28,271 bases of DNA, from contig JAYTVW010000159.1 in assembly GCA_043743785.1 (NCBI GenBank), positions 1 through 28,271 on the forward strand, read 5' to 3'. The stretch is from JAQTNA01 sp043743785. Its GTDB lineage: Bacteria; Pseudomonadota; Gammaproteobacteria; Burkholderiales; Rhodocyclaceae. This document shows positions 14,492 through 21,072 of this stretch, piece by piece. The stretch's first letter is position 1; each line of letters opens with the position of its first letter. The position numbers and the translations under genes are program-made. The notes under the pieces are model-generated. The model was not told where the DNA came from and ran no database searches. It worked only from the letters and a program-made list of their open reading frames with translations.

Positions 14492-14552
14492 TTGTAGGTC
14501 GGGTTTTAACCCGACATTCAAATGTTTTGTCGGGATAAATCCCGACCTACAA
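14492..14552. repeat. Palindromic repeat (GTAGGTCGGG family), copy 2
   Basis: Arms TTGTAGGTCGGG and CCCGACCTACAA are perfect inverted repeats; inside are GTCGGGTTTTAACCCGAC and GTCGGGATAAATCCCGAC, the two-stem design of 9049-9114. It lies between the GGDEF-EAL gene and proA. An apparent upstream ATG for proA (14522) falls inside it and is not the true start. Confidence 0.85.
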
Positions 14553-14581
14553 AATCTTGCCGGCCCCTGGCCCTGAAAATC

Positions 14582-15838
14582 ATGGATATCAAGGACTACA
14601 TGCAGACCGTGGGCCGCCAGGCCCGCGCCGCCTCCCGGGCCATGGCCCGCGCCGACACCAGCACCAAGAACAAGGCGCTCCAGGCCCTTGCCGCGGCCAT
14701 CCGCCGGGAAGCAGCAAGCATCCTGGCGGCCAACGCCGAGGATCTGGCTGCTGCCCGCGCCGCCGGCCTGGATGAAGCCCTGATCGACCGCCTGACCCTG
14801 AGCGAAAAGGGCGTGGCCGCCATGGCGGAGGGCGTGGAGCAAATCGCCACCCTGCCGGACCCCATCGGCGAAATGTCCGACCTGCGTTTTCGCCCCAGCG
14901 GTATCCAGGTGGGCCACATGCGCGTGCCCCTGGGCGTCATCGGCATCATCTATGAAGCCCGTCCCAACGTAACGGTGGATGCCGCCGGCCTGTGCCTGAA
15001 GTCCGGTAACGCCGCCATCCTGCGGGGCGGTTCCGAAGCCATCCGCGCCAACCGGGTGCTGGCCGGCCTGGTGCGGGAAAGCCTGGCGGCTGCCGGCCTG
15101 CCGGAAACCGCAGTGCAGGTCATCGACACCACCGACCGGGCCGCCGTGGGCGAACTCATCACCCTGCGGGAGTTCGTGGATGTCATCGTACCCCGGGGCG
15201 GCAAGGGCCTCATCGCGCGCCTGCTGGCGGAATGCCGGGTACCCATGATCCAGCACCTGGACGGCAACTGCCACGTGTACCTGCATGAGGACGCGGACCC
15301 GGTAAAGGCACTCCACATCGTGGAGAATGCCAAGACCCAGCGCTACGGTACCTGCAACACCGCTGAATCCCTGGTGGTGGACCGGGCTGTTGCCGCCATG
15401 TTGCTGCCGCCCATCGCCCACATGCTCCTGGGCAAGGGCGTGGAAATTCGTGGCTGCGCCGAAACCTGCCAGCTGCTGCCCCAGGCCCTTGAAGCGACAG
15501 ACGAGGACTATGGTACCGAATACCTGGCCCCGGTCATCTCGGTGAAAGTAGTCGCTGACCTGGACGAGGCCATCGAGCACATCAACCACTATTCCTCCGG
15601 CCACACGGAATCCATCGTCACGGAAAACTACACCTCGGCCATGCGTTTCCTGCGGGAAGTGGACTCCAGCTCGGTCATGGTGAATGCCTCCACCCGCTTC
15701 GCCGATGGCTTTGAATATGGCCTGGGTGCCGAAATCGGCATTTCCACAGACAAGATTCACGCCCGGGGTCCGGTGGGCCTGGAGGGCCTGACTTCCCGGA
15801 AATGGGTCGTGCTGGGGAACGGGCAGGTCAGAAAGTAG
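14582..15838 (+). CDS. proA: Glutamate-5-semialdehyde dehydrogenase (gamma-glutamyl phosphate reductase)
   Basis: ProA reduces gamma-glutamyl phosphate to glutamate-5-semialdehyde with NADPH, the second step of proline synthesis in the cytoplasm. The 418-residue protein (MDIKDYMQTVGRQAR start) matches the family length. Key segments are PLGVIGIIYEARPNVTVDAAGLCLKSGNA, LRGGSEA, and the catalytic-cysteine region YGTCNTAESLVVD, followed by HSSGHTES-like NHYSSGHTESIVTE and GAEIGISTDKIHARGPVGLEGL. I chose ATG 14582 because the longer frame from 14522 begins inside a palindromic repeat and gives a non-family N-terminus; no strong Shine-Dalgarno is visible. The TAG stop codon is part of another repeat (15835-15868). 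proB is not in the window. Confidence 0.95.
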   Translation: MDIKDYMQTVGRQARAASRAMARADTSTKNKALQALAAAIRREAASILAANAEDLAAARAAGLDEALIDRLTLSEKGVAAMAEGVEQIATLPDPIGEMSDLRFRPSGIQVGHMRVPLGVIGIIYEARPNVTVDAAGLCLKSGNAAILRGGSEAIRANRVLAGLVRESLAAAGLPETAVQVIDTTDRAAVGELITLREFVDVIVPRGGKGLIARLLAECRVPMIQHLDGNCHVYLHEDADPVKALHIVENAKTQRYGTCNTAESLVVDRAVAAMLLPPIAHMLLGKGVEIRGCAETCQLLPQALEATDEDYGTEYLAPVISVKVVADLDEAIEHINHYSSGHTESIVTENYTSAMRFLREVDSSSVMVNASTRFADGFEYGLGAEIGISTDKIHARGPVGLEGLTSRKWVVLGNGQVRK

Positions 15839-15868
15839 GATGGGTTGAGCGTAGCGAACCCCATCACC
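15835..15868. repeat. Short repeat (GTAGGATGGGTTGAGC type) overlapping the proA stop
   Basis: The sequence GTAGGATGGGTTGAGCGTAG and its continuation CGAACCCCATCA form the common intergenic repeat with inverted arms GATGGGTT and AACCCCATC. Its first TAG (15836-15838) is the proA stop codon. It lies directly upstream of ogt and creates a spurious in-frame upstream start for that gene. Confidence 0.7.
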
Positions 15869-15892
15869 CTGCCCCCGATCCTGGAGATTGGC

Positions 15893-16369
15893 ATGCCGGA
15901 GCCGGAATTCGATGCGGTGGTCGTCGCCCCCGGCTTCTCCCTGGGGGTGCGCTGCAACGGGAAAGCCGTGACGGAAATCGCCTGGCTGCCCCCCCGGCCG
16001 GAGCAAGCAGGAACATCGCCCCTGGCAAAGGAAGCCGCCCGCCAACTGGAAGCCTATCTGGCAGACCCGGCCTTTGAGTTCGATCTACCCCTGGAGACGC
16101 CGGGCAGCGACTTTCGCCAGAGGGTCTGGCAGGCCATCAAAGCCATCCCGCAGGGTGAAGTGCGCACCTATGGTGAACTGGCCCGCGTTCTTTCCAGCGG
16201 TCCTCGCGCCATAGGCCAGGCCTGCGGCGACAATCCGGTGCCCATCGTGGTGCCCTGCCACCGGGTGGTCGCTGCCAGCGGCGCCCTGGGGGGCTTCGCC
16301 CACAACCGCAGCGGCATGATGCTGGACGTGAAGCGCTGGCTGCTGGACCACGAAGGCGGCCCCCGCTGA
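15893..16369 (+). CDS. ogt: Methylated-DNA--protein-cysteine S-methyltransferase
   Basis: This suicide repair enzyme moves the alkyl group from O6-methylguanine (and O4-methylthymine) to its own cysteine. The 158-residue protein has the DNA-binding wing and active site: TPGSDFRQRVWQAIKAIPQGEVRTYGELA, then RAIGQACGDNPVPIVVPCHRVV with reactive Cys122 in PCHRV, then GGFAHNRSGMMLDVKRWLL. I place the start at 15893 because GGAG (15883-15886) sits 6 bases upstream; the in-frame start at 15845 lies in a repeat. The stop overlaps the xerD ATG by one base, so the genes are translationally coupled. There is no Ada-type N-terminal domain, so Ogt is the better name. Confidence 0.93.
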   Translation: MPEPEFDAVVVAPGFSLGVRCNGKAVTEIAWLPPRPEQAGTSPLAKEAARQLEAYLADPAFEFDLPLETPGSDFRQRVWQAIKAIPQGEVRTYGELARVLSSGPRAIGQACGDNPVPIVVPCHRVVAASGALGGFAHNRSGMMLDVKRWLLDHEGGPR

Positions 16370-17295
16370 TGCTCGCCTCGCCGACGAACGCGGCCCTGCT
16401 GGACAGCTTCTGTGATTCCCTCTGGCTGGAGGACGGCCTGGCGAAGAATACCCTGGCCAGCTATCGCAGCGACCTGTCCCGCTACGCGGCATGGCTCGCC
16501 CCCCGGGAAGTGGACCTGCAGGCCGCCGGCACACTGGAACTGAACTTGTACCTGGGGGATTTCAGCAAGACATCGAAGGCCACCAGCCAGCGGCGGCTGA
16601 TTTCCTCCCTGCGCCGTTTCTACGCCTGGCAACTGGCCCGGGGCGCCCTGCAGACCGACCCCACCCTGGACATTCCCGCCCCCGCCACGCCCCAGCGCTT
16701 TCCGAAAACCATGAGCGAAGCACAAGTGGAGGCCCTGCTGGAGGCCCCCGATGTGGACGCCCCCCTGGGTCTGCGGGACCGGGCCATGCTGGAAACCCTC
16801 TACGCCACCGGCCTGCGGGTATCGGAACTGGTGGGTCTGAAACTCTTTGAAGTCAGTTTCGACATGGGTGTGGTGCGGGTATTCGGCAAGGGCGACAAGG
16901 AACGCCTGGTACCCCTGGGCGAACTGGCCCTGGACTGGCTACAGCGCTATCTGAAGGATGCCAGGCCCCTCCTGCTGGACGGCCGCCAGAGTGATGCGGT
17001 ATTCGTCGGCGAGCGCGCCAAGCAGGCGGCATCAAGCACGTCCGGCGCCATGACCCGACAAATGTTCTGGACCTTGGTGAAACGCCACGCTCTGACGGCG
17101 GGTCTCGACCCGGGACGCATCTCGCCCCACACCCTGCGCCACGCCTTCGCCACCCACTTGCTGAACCATGGCGCCGACCTGCGGGTGGTGCAACTCCTCC
17201 TGGGCCACGCGGACATTTCCACCACCCAGGTGTATACCCACGTGGCCCGGGAACGCCTCAAAGAACTGCATGCAACGCATCACCCGCGAGGGTGA
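16369..17295 (+). CDS. xerD: Site-specific tyrosine recombinase XerD
   Basis: XerD, with XerC, resolves chromosome dimers at dif during division under FtsK control. The 308-residue protein has the N-terminal core-binding domain (LWLEDGLAKNTLASYRSDLSRYAAWL) and the catalytic domain with Arg150 (ATGLRVSELVGL), Lys174 (GKGDKERLVP), His254-Arg257 (HTLRHAFATHLL), His280 (LLGHADISTTQVYTHV) and nucleophile Tyr289. LWLEDGL is characteristic of XerD rather than XerC. It is a resident housekeeping recombinase, with no integrase-type neighbours or attachment sites nearby. The start overlaps the ogt stop. Confidence 0.95.
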   Translation: MLASPTNAALLDSFCDSLWLEDGLAKNTLASYRSDLSRYAAWLAPREVDLQAAGTLELNLYLGDFSKTSKATSQRRLISSLRRFYAWQLARGALQTDPTLDIPAPATPQRFPKTMSEAQVEALLEAPDVDAPLGLRDRAMLETLYATGLRVSELVGLKLFEVSFDMGVVRVFGKGDKERLVPLGELALDWLQRYLKDARPLLLDGRQSDAVFVGERAKQAASSTSGAMTRQMFWTLVKRHALTAGLDPGRISPHTLRHAFATHLLNHGADLRVVQLLLGHADISTTQVYTHVARERLKELHATHHPRG

Positions 17296-17320
17296 ATTTG
17301 TAAAACCTGAGAGGTGAAAC

Positions 17321-17923
17321 GTGGAAGCCCAAAAACCCGCCCATCAACGCCCGGAACTGGCGGAGTTCTGGGACCACCGGTTTCGCAATGGCGTAACGCC
17401 TTGGGATGCCGGCGGTGTGCCGGAAGATTTGCAGCGCTTCACCAAGGATCACGGCGAGCAGCCCCGCACCCTCATTCCCGGCTGCGGCAGCGCCTGGGAA
17501 GCGCGCTGGCTGCTGGACCTTGGCTGGCCGGTGACGGCCCTGGATTTCAGCCCGGCAGCTATAGCGGCGGCACGCCCGATAGTAGGTCCGCACCAGGACA
17601 GCCTGCTGCTGGCGGACTTTTTCAGGTTCGAGGTGATGGAACCCTTCGAGCTGGTCTATGAACGGGCCTTCCTGTGCGCCCTGCCCCGCACGCTGTGGGC
17701 CGACTGGGCGTCCCGGCTGCCGGCCTTGCTCAAGCCTGGCGGCCTGCTGGCGGGCTATTTCTTCTTCCAGGATTCCCCGAAGGGTCCGCCCTTTGGCATA
17801 AGGCCTGAGGCCCTGGAGGATCTGCTCGCGCCTGCCTTCGAACTTCTGGACGACAGGGCGGTCAACGATTCGATTCCCGTCTTCGCCGGCTTTGAGCGCT
17901 GGCAGGTCTGGCAGCGCCGCTGA
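17321..17923 (+). CDS. TPMT-family SAM-dependent methyltransferase
   Basis: The 200-residue methyltransferase has the class I Rossmann motif LIPGCGSAWEARWLLDLGWPVTALDFS (around residues 50-76), in which the usual GxGxG appears as GCGSA. The N-terminal ELAEFWDHRFRNGVTPWDAGGVPEDL is typical of thiopurine S-methyltransferase relatives (PF05724). The acceptor-side segment YERAFLCALPRTLWADW resembles TPMT's YDxxFLCALPP. Bacterial members act on thiols or on selenium/tellurium compounds; the natural substrate here cannot be read. It begins with GTG after a strong GAGAGGTG Shine-Dalgarno (17309-17316), 25 bp after xerD, so it is probably in the same transcript. Confidence 0.88.
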   Translation: MEAQKPAHQRPELAEFWDHRFRNGVTPWDAGGVPEDLQRFTKDHGEQPRTLIPGCGSAWEARWLLDLGWPVTALDFSPAAIAAARPIVGPHQDSLLLADFFRFEVMEPFELVYERAFLCALPRTLWADWASRLPALLKPGGLLAGYFFFQDSPKGPPFGIRPEALEDLLAPAFELLDDRAVNDSIPVFAGFERWQVWQRR

Positions 17924-17926
17924 TCC

Positions 17927-17985
17927 TGTGGGTCGGAATCTATTCCGCCATTTTGTCCTCCTGTCGGGATGAATCCTGACCCACA
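17927..17985. repeat. Palindromic repeat (GTAGGTCGGG family), diverged copy 3
   Basis: Arms TGTGGGTCGG and CTGACCCACA enclose GTCGGAATCTATTCCGCC and TGTCGGGATGAATCCTGAC, the same two-stem layout as the copies at 9049 and 14492 but with several mismatches. It occupies the gap between the methyltransferase gene and roxA, and an apparent upstream start for roxA (17969) falls inside it. Confidence 0.75.
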
Positions 17986-18058
17986 CACTGCGCTACATCA
18001 AAAGGCGTTTGCGGGCGGCGGGTACAATGCGCGCTTCATTCATCTGCACCCGCCCACC

Positions 18059-19183
18059 ATGATCAGCCAATTGCTAGGCGGCCTGACGGCCGAACAGTTT
18101 CTGCAGGAATACTGGCAGAAGAAACCCCTGCTGGTCCGGAACGCCGTCCCCGGCTTCACCGGCCTCATCGCCCGAGATGACCTGCTGGACCTCGCCAGTG
18201 AAGAGGACTCGGAAGTCCGCCTGGTGGAGTTCAAGGACGAAACCTGGGAGGTAGCCCGCAGCCCCTTCCGCCCGAAGGACATCCGGAAAAAGCGCAAGCA
18301 CCCCTGGACGATCCTGGTGCAGGGCCTGAATCTGATGGTGCCGGAAGCAGATGCCTTCATGCGCCGCTTCGACTTCATTCCCTGGGCGCGCCTGGACGAC
18401 CTGATGGTCAGCTATGCAGTGGACCAGGGTGGTGTCGGCCCCCATTACGACGACTACGACGTGTTCCTCATCCAGGGTCTGGGCAAGCGCCGCTGGCAGA
18501 TCGGTCCCCAGGAAGACAAGACCCTGATTGAAGACGCGCCCCTGAAGATTCTCAAGAACTTCAAGCCGGTGGAAGACTGGACCCTGGAACCGGGCGACCT
18601 GCTCTACCTGCCGCCCACCTGGGCCCACAACGGCATCGCCATCGGCGAATGCACGACCTATTCCGTGGGCTTTCGCACGCCGCGGGCCCAGGAACTGGCC
18701 ACGGAGTTCCTCACCTACCTGCAGGAGCGCATCGAGATTCCCGGCATCTACGCGGACCCGGACCTGAAGCTGCAAGCCCATCCGGGCGAGATCAATGACG
18801 CCATGGTGGCCCAGGTAGCCGACATGATCGCCAAGGTGCGCTGGGACCAGGACGACGTGCGCAATTTCCTCGGCTGTTATCTCAGCGAACCCAAGCCCCA
18901 GATTTACTTCGATACACCGGAGGAGCGCCTGTCCCGGAAAAAATTCCTGGCGACCTGCGCCAAACAGGGCCTGGCACTGGACGCCCGCACCCAGTTCCTG
19001 TTCTCCGGGGATGGGTTCTTCATGAACGGTGAAGTGGAAGAGGTGGCAGAAACCGACCGGGAAGCATTCCGCGTGCTGGCGGACCGGCGCAGGCTCGAAG
19101 GCAACGACGGCCTCAGCGCGCCCGCCCTGGACCTGCTGTACGACTGGTATTGCGACGGATTCCTGCACCCGGCCGCCAGCTGA
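18059..19183 (+). CDS. roxA: 50S ribosomal protein L16 arginine 3-hydroxylase (JmjC/cupin, RoxA/YcfD type)
   Basis: This Fe(II)/2-oxoglutarate oxygenase hydroxylates an arginine of ribosomal protein L16 in characterised relatives. The 374-residue length is almost that of E. coli YcfD (373). Iron ligands fit: His129-x-Asp131 in PHYDDYDVFLIQ and distal His190 in PPTWAHNGIA. The N-terminus has EQFLQEYWQKKPLLVRNA, the usual lead-in, and the C-terminal half (from about residue 215) forms the dimerisation and winged-helix region. The start at 18059 gives the expected N-terminus; the frame extends upstream to 17969 but that part is repeat DNA. TACAAT at 18023-18028 is a plausible -10 box with no good -35. 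A hairpin (19205-19229) follows the stop. Confidence 0.92.
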   Translation: MISQLLGGLTAEQFLQEYWQKKPLLVRNAVPGFTGLIARDDLLDLASEEDSEVRLVEFKDETWEVARSPFRPKDIRKKRKHPWTILVQGLNLMVPEADAFMRRFDFIPWARLDDLMVSYAVDQGGVGPHYDDYDVFLIQGLGKRRWQIGPQEDKTLIEDAPLKILKNFKPVEDWTLEPGDLLYLPPTWAHNGIAIGECTTYSVGFRTPRAQELATEFLTYLQERIEIPGIYADPDLKLQAHPGEINDAMVAQVADMIAKVRWDQDDVRNFLGCYLSEPKPQIYFDTPEERLSRKKFLATCAKQGLALDARTQFLFSGDGFFMNGEVEEVAETDREAFRVLADRRRLEGNDGLSAPALDLLYDWYCDGFLHPAAS

Positions 19184-19204
19184 TTTCCCTGTTTCCCACG
19201 CATC

Positions 19205-19229
19205 TTGCCCGGAAAATAAGCCCGGGCAA
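19205..19229 (+). terminator. Hairpin after roxA, possible terminator
   Basis: The stem TTGCCCGG (19205-19212) pairs with CCGGGCAA (19222-19229) over a short A-rich loop. Only TTAT follows, so termination efficiency is uncertain. It separates roxA from the promoter region of the small lipoprotein. Confidence 0.5.
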
Positions 19230-19279
19230 TTATGGTGCACTGCAAAAACATTAGACGTTTACATTTATTGTGGTAGAAT
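19228..19279 (+). promoter_or_regulatory. Promoter region of the Ala/Pro-rich lipoprotein
   Basis: A TAGAAT -10 (19274-19279) is preceded 16 bp upstream by TAGACG (19252-19257). The region is strikingly AT-rich for this genome, which fits strong expression. Upstream, AATTATGGTGCACTGCAAAA (19228-19247) nearly matches 5110-5129 (AATTATGGTGCGATGCACAA), which also lies upstream of a GGTAGAAT box. This suggests a shared regulatory element. Confidence 0.45.
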
Positions 19280-19360
19280 TTTGCGCTGGTCGGGTTAACT
19301 CCTGGCCTAACCAAAATTTTGGGCTGTACTCAATTTCTTTATCGATAAGGGAAACCATCA

Positions 19361-19609
19361 ATGAAAAACTCTATCCTCGTTGCTGCCCTGCTGGCGCTGG
19401 CTGTTTCCGCTTGTGGCAAGACCGAAGCCCCGAAGGCTCCTGAAGCTGCCCCGGCTGCTCCCGCTGCTGCTGCTGCCCCGGCCGCTCCCGCTGCCCCGGC
19501 CGCTCCCGCTGCTGATGCTGCCAAGCCCGCCGATGCCGCCAAGCCGGCTGAAGCTGCTCCGGCCGCTGCTGCTGCTCCCGCTGCTCCCGCCGCCCCCGAA
19601 AAGAAGTAA
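19361..19609 (+). CDS. Small Ala/Pro-rich lipoprotein
   Basis: The 82-residue protein has a lipoprotein signal peptide (MKNSILVAALLALAVSAC) with the lipid-attachment site at Cys18 in VSACGK. After GKTEAPKAPEA the mature part is almost wholly Ala and Pro in tandem AAPAAP units, with two AAKPADAAKPAE-like charged repeats and a C-terminal EKK. Lys at +3 and no Asp at +2 suggest outer-membrane sorting. It looks like an extended periplasmic spacer or wall-interacting tether, with no catalytic fold. The frame is supported by an AAGGGA ribosome-binding site at 19347-19352, a promoter-like region and a strong terminator. GCT codons are much commoner than in neighbouring genes, which suggests high expression. 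The repeat number may vary between strains. Function unknown. Confidence 0.85.
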   Translation: MKNSILVAALLALAVSACGKTEAPKAPEAAPAAPAAAAAPAAPAAPAAPAADAAKPADAAKPAEAAPAAAAAPAAPAAPEKK

Positions 19610-19630
19610 TTTTTCTTTTCAGGCAGCAAG

Positions 19631-19656
19631 AAAACCGGCCTTCTGGCCGGTTTTTT
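19631..19656 (+). terminator. Rho-independent terminator of the lipoprotein gene
   Basis: A perfect stem AACCGGCC (19633-19640), TTCT loop, GGCCGGTT (19645-19652) continues into a T-tract (TTTTTT, 19651-19656). It begins 22 bases after the stop codon. This is the clearest intrinsic terminator in the window. Confidence 0.93.
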
Positions 19657-19702
19657 CGTTCACGGTCACGTTCATCGGAATAACGCTGGAAACCTCTGTT
19701 TG

Positions 19703-19825
19703 AACCGCAGAGGCGCGGAGGCGCAGAGGAAAAAGGCCTCCCATTGTTTCGGATATCACCCGGTGGGTGCATCTGAATATCTCTCTAAGCCCTGATTTTC
19801 TCAGCGTCTCTGCGCCTCTGCGGCT
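19703..19825. repeat. Long inverted repeat (CGCAGAG family), copy 2
   Basis: The left arm AACCGCAGAGGCGCGGAGG (continuing CGCAGAGGA) and the right arm CGTCTCTGCGCCTCTGCGG are inverted repeats of about 28 bp around a loop of about 65 bp. Layout and sequence resemble the element at 5630-5757 (CGCCGAG arms). It fills the gap between two terminators pointing at each other, and no gene lies within. Confidence 0.8.
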
Positions 19826-19847
19826 AATCAACTGCCCTTTTAAGGAT

Positions 19848-19880
19848 AAAAAAAGGGCGGCCCTGGATAGAGCCGCCCTC
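19848..19880 (-). terminator. Rho-independent terminator of bamC
   Basis: Read on the minus strand, AGGGCGGC and GCCGCCCT form an 8-bp stem over a 10-base loop, followed by seven T residues (19848-19854 as A on the plus strand). It lies about 22 bp after the bamC stop. Confidence 0.92.
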
Positions 19881-19901
19881 TTCTTTCGCGCCAGAAGCCG
19901 C

Positions 19902-21038
19902 TTACTTCAACTGATCCATCAATAGACCCAGAATGCGCTTGGCAGAATCGGAATTGTCTGCGCCACCCTCGGCAGACAGTACCTGCACGGCACTGGCGTC
20001 ACCCTTGGCTGCCACATGGACCCGATACTGGGCCTTGTTCACGGCGGGCTTGTCGCTGCTGCGCCAGAACGCCAGCTTGGTCAGGATGCCCGTTTCCTTC
20101 TTGTTATCCGCTTCCGGATCCACATAGCGGACGAAGTACAGCCCCTTGGCCCGGTCCCGGTCTTCCACGGTAAAGCCCACCCGGTCCAGCGCCAAGCCAA
20201 CCCGGCGCCAGGCCCGATCGAAATTCTCGGCCACCTGCAAGGTATTGCGGCCGTCAGCAGAACGCTCCAGTTTGGCACGAGCTTCCGGCACGCCGGCCTC
20301 GGCCATCAAGGCCTTGGACCGGACTTCGTCCGTCCCTAGGCGAACCGCCAGGCGGCGCAGGAATTCCGCTTCCAGTTCAGGATCGGCGGCACGGGGCTGC
20401 CACTTGGTCTGGTCCTTGCCTTCGGTCACGTACAACTCAATCATGCCGCGGTGGCTGATATAGATTTCGGTTGTGCCGGGCTGAGCGCCGCGCTCCATGC
20501 GCGTGCGGAACTTATCCCGTTCCGAAGTGGAGTAAACCTGATCGATGACCTTGCCCAGAAGGCTGCGCAGTCCATCCATGGGAATCTTTGCCCGGTTCTC
20601 GGCCCAGTCTGTTTCCATCACGCCCGCGTCGCTGATTTCGCGGTCGATGATGAAACCGTTCTCCTGCCAGAACTCCTTGATCTCCGGCCACAGTTTCTCC
20701 GGTGCCTGCCCCACCACCAGCCAGCGCTGGCTGCCGGCGCGCTCGACCCGGATCTTGCCCTGTTCCGGCAATACGCCACTCGAATTGGCAGCGGGTGCAG
20801 CCCGTTCGGATGAGTAGGCCGAGAAGGTGGCCGCGCCCTTGCTACCGACATCCGGCACGGCATAGCGCCCGTCCCGCGTCGGTGCGGTCAGATCCGGCGG
20901 CACCTCAAGCTTCGCCTCGGGGGCCTTGGACGCGGACTTGTAATCGATCTTCTTGCTTTCGATCAGGGATCCGGAACATCCGCCTAGCGCCACGGCCAGG
21001 GTCAGAAGGGGAAGGGCTAGGTACGACTTGCGGCTCAT
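19902..21038 (-). CDS. bamC: Outer-membrane protein assembly factor BamC
   Basis: BamC (NlpB) is a lipoprotein of the Bam complex, which inserts beta-barrel proteins into the outer membrane. The 378-residue protein starts MSRKSYLALPLLTLAVALGGC, with lipobox Cys21. Next is the unstructured BamD-binding stretch typical of BamC (KLEVPPDLTAPTRDGRYAVPD), then two helix-grip domains: about 105-215 (QRWLVVGQAPEKLWPEIKEFW... GFIIDREISDAGVMETDWAEN) and about 265-378 (VAENFDRAWRRVGLALDRVGFTVEDRDRAKGLYFVRYVDP). ATG 21038 is preceded by GAGGAG; the frame extends to 21095 without a good start. It is 34 bp downstream of dapA, the classical dapA-bamC arrangement, and ends at an intrinsic terminator. Confidence 0.94.
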   Translation of the reverse strand: MSRKSYLALPLLTLAVALGGCSGSLIESKKIDYKSASKAPEAKLEVPPDLTAPTRDGRYAVPDVGSKGAATFSAYSSERAAPAANSSGVLPEQGKIRVERAGSQRWLVVGQAPEKLWPEIKEFWQENGFIIDREISDAGVMETDWAENRAKIPMDGLRSLLGKVIDQVYSTSERDKFRTRMERGAQPGTTEIYISHRGMIELYVTEGKDQTKWQPRAADPELEAEFLRRLAVRLGTDEVRSKALMAEAGVPEARAKLERSADGRNTLQVAENFDRAWRRVGLALDRVGFTVEDRDRAKGLYFVRYVDPEADNKKETGILTKLAFWRSSDKPAVNKAQYRVHVAAKGDASAVQVLSAEGGADNSDSAKRILGLLMDQLK

Positions 21039-21072
21039 GCCGACTCCTCGGGTACGTGTAACGGAAACTTCA

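Noticed and set aside
14522..14581. Upstream ATG extending proA by 20 residues
   Set aside because: The extension is translated repeat DNA and does not resemble any ProA N-terminus; ATG 14582 fits the family.
14273..16045. A 590-codon open frame on the minus strand opposite proA and the GGDEF-EAL gene end
   Set aside because: It runs antisense to well-supported genes; its His/Gly/Gln-rich translation has no recognisable domain. Long antisense frames are expected in GC-rich DNA.
16369..17295. Tyrosine recombinase considered as an integrase marking a genomic island
   Set aside because: Sequence features are those of housekeeping XerD, with core neighbours and no attachment-site repeats or tRNA nearby.
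17969..18058. Upstream start extending roxA by 30 residues
   Set aside because: It begins inside a palindromic repeat; MISQLLGGLTAEQF at 18059 gives an almost exact YcfD length and iron-ligand numbering.
19339..19629. Ala/Gly-rich minus-strand frame opposite the small lipoprotein
   Set aside because: It is the complement of a GC-repeat; the plus-strand frame has a lipobox, ribosome-binding site, promoter region and terminator.
5630..19825. Repeats considered as a CRISPR array or transposon ends
   Set aside because: Copies are far apart, lack regular spacers, and no cas or transposase gene is present. Inverted arms with short loops fit REP-like or MITE-like elements better.
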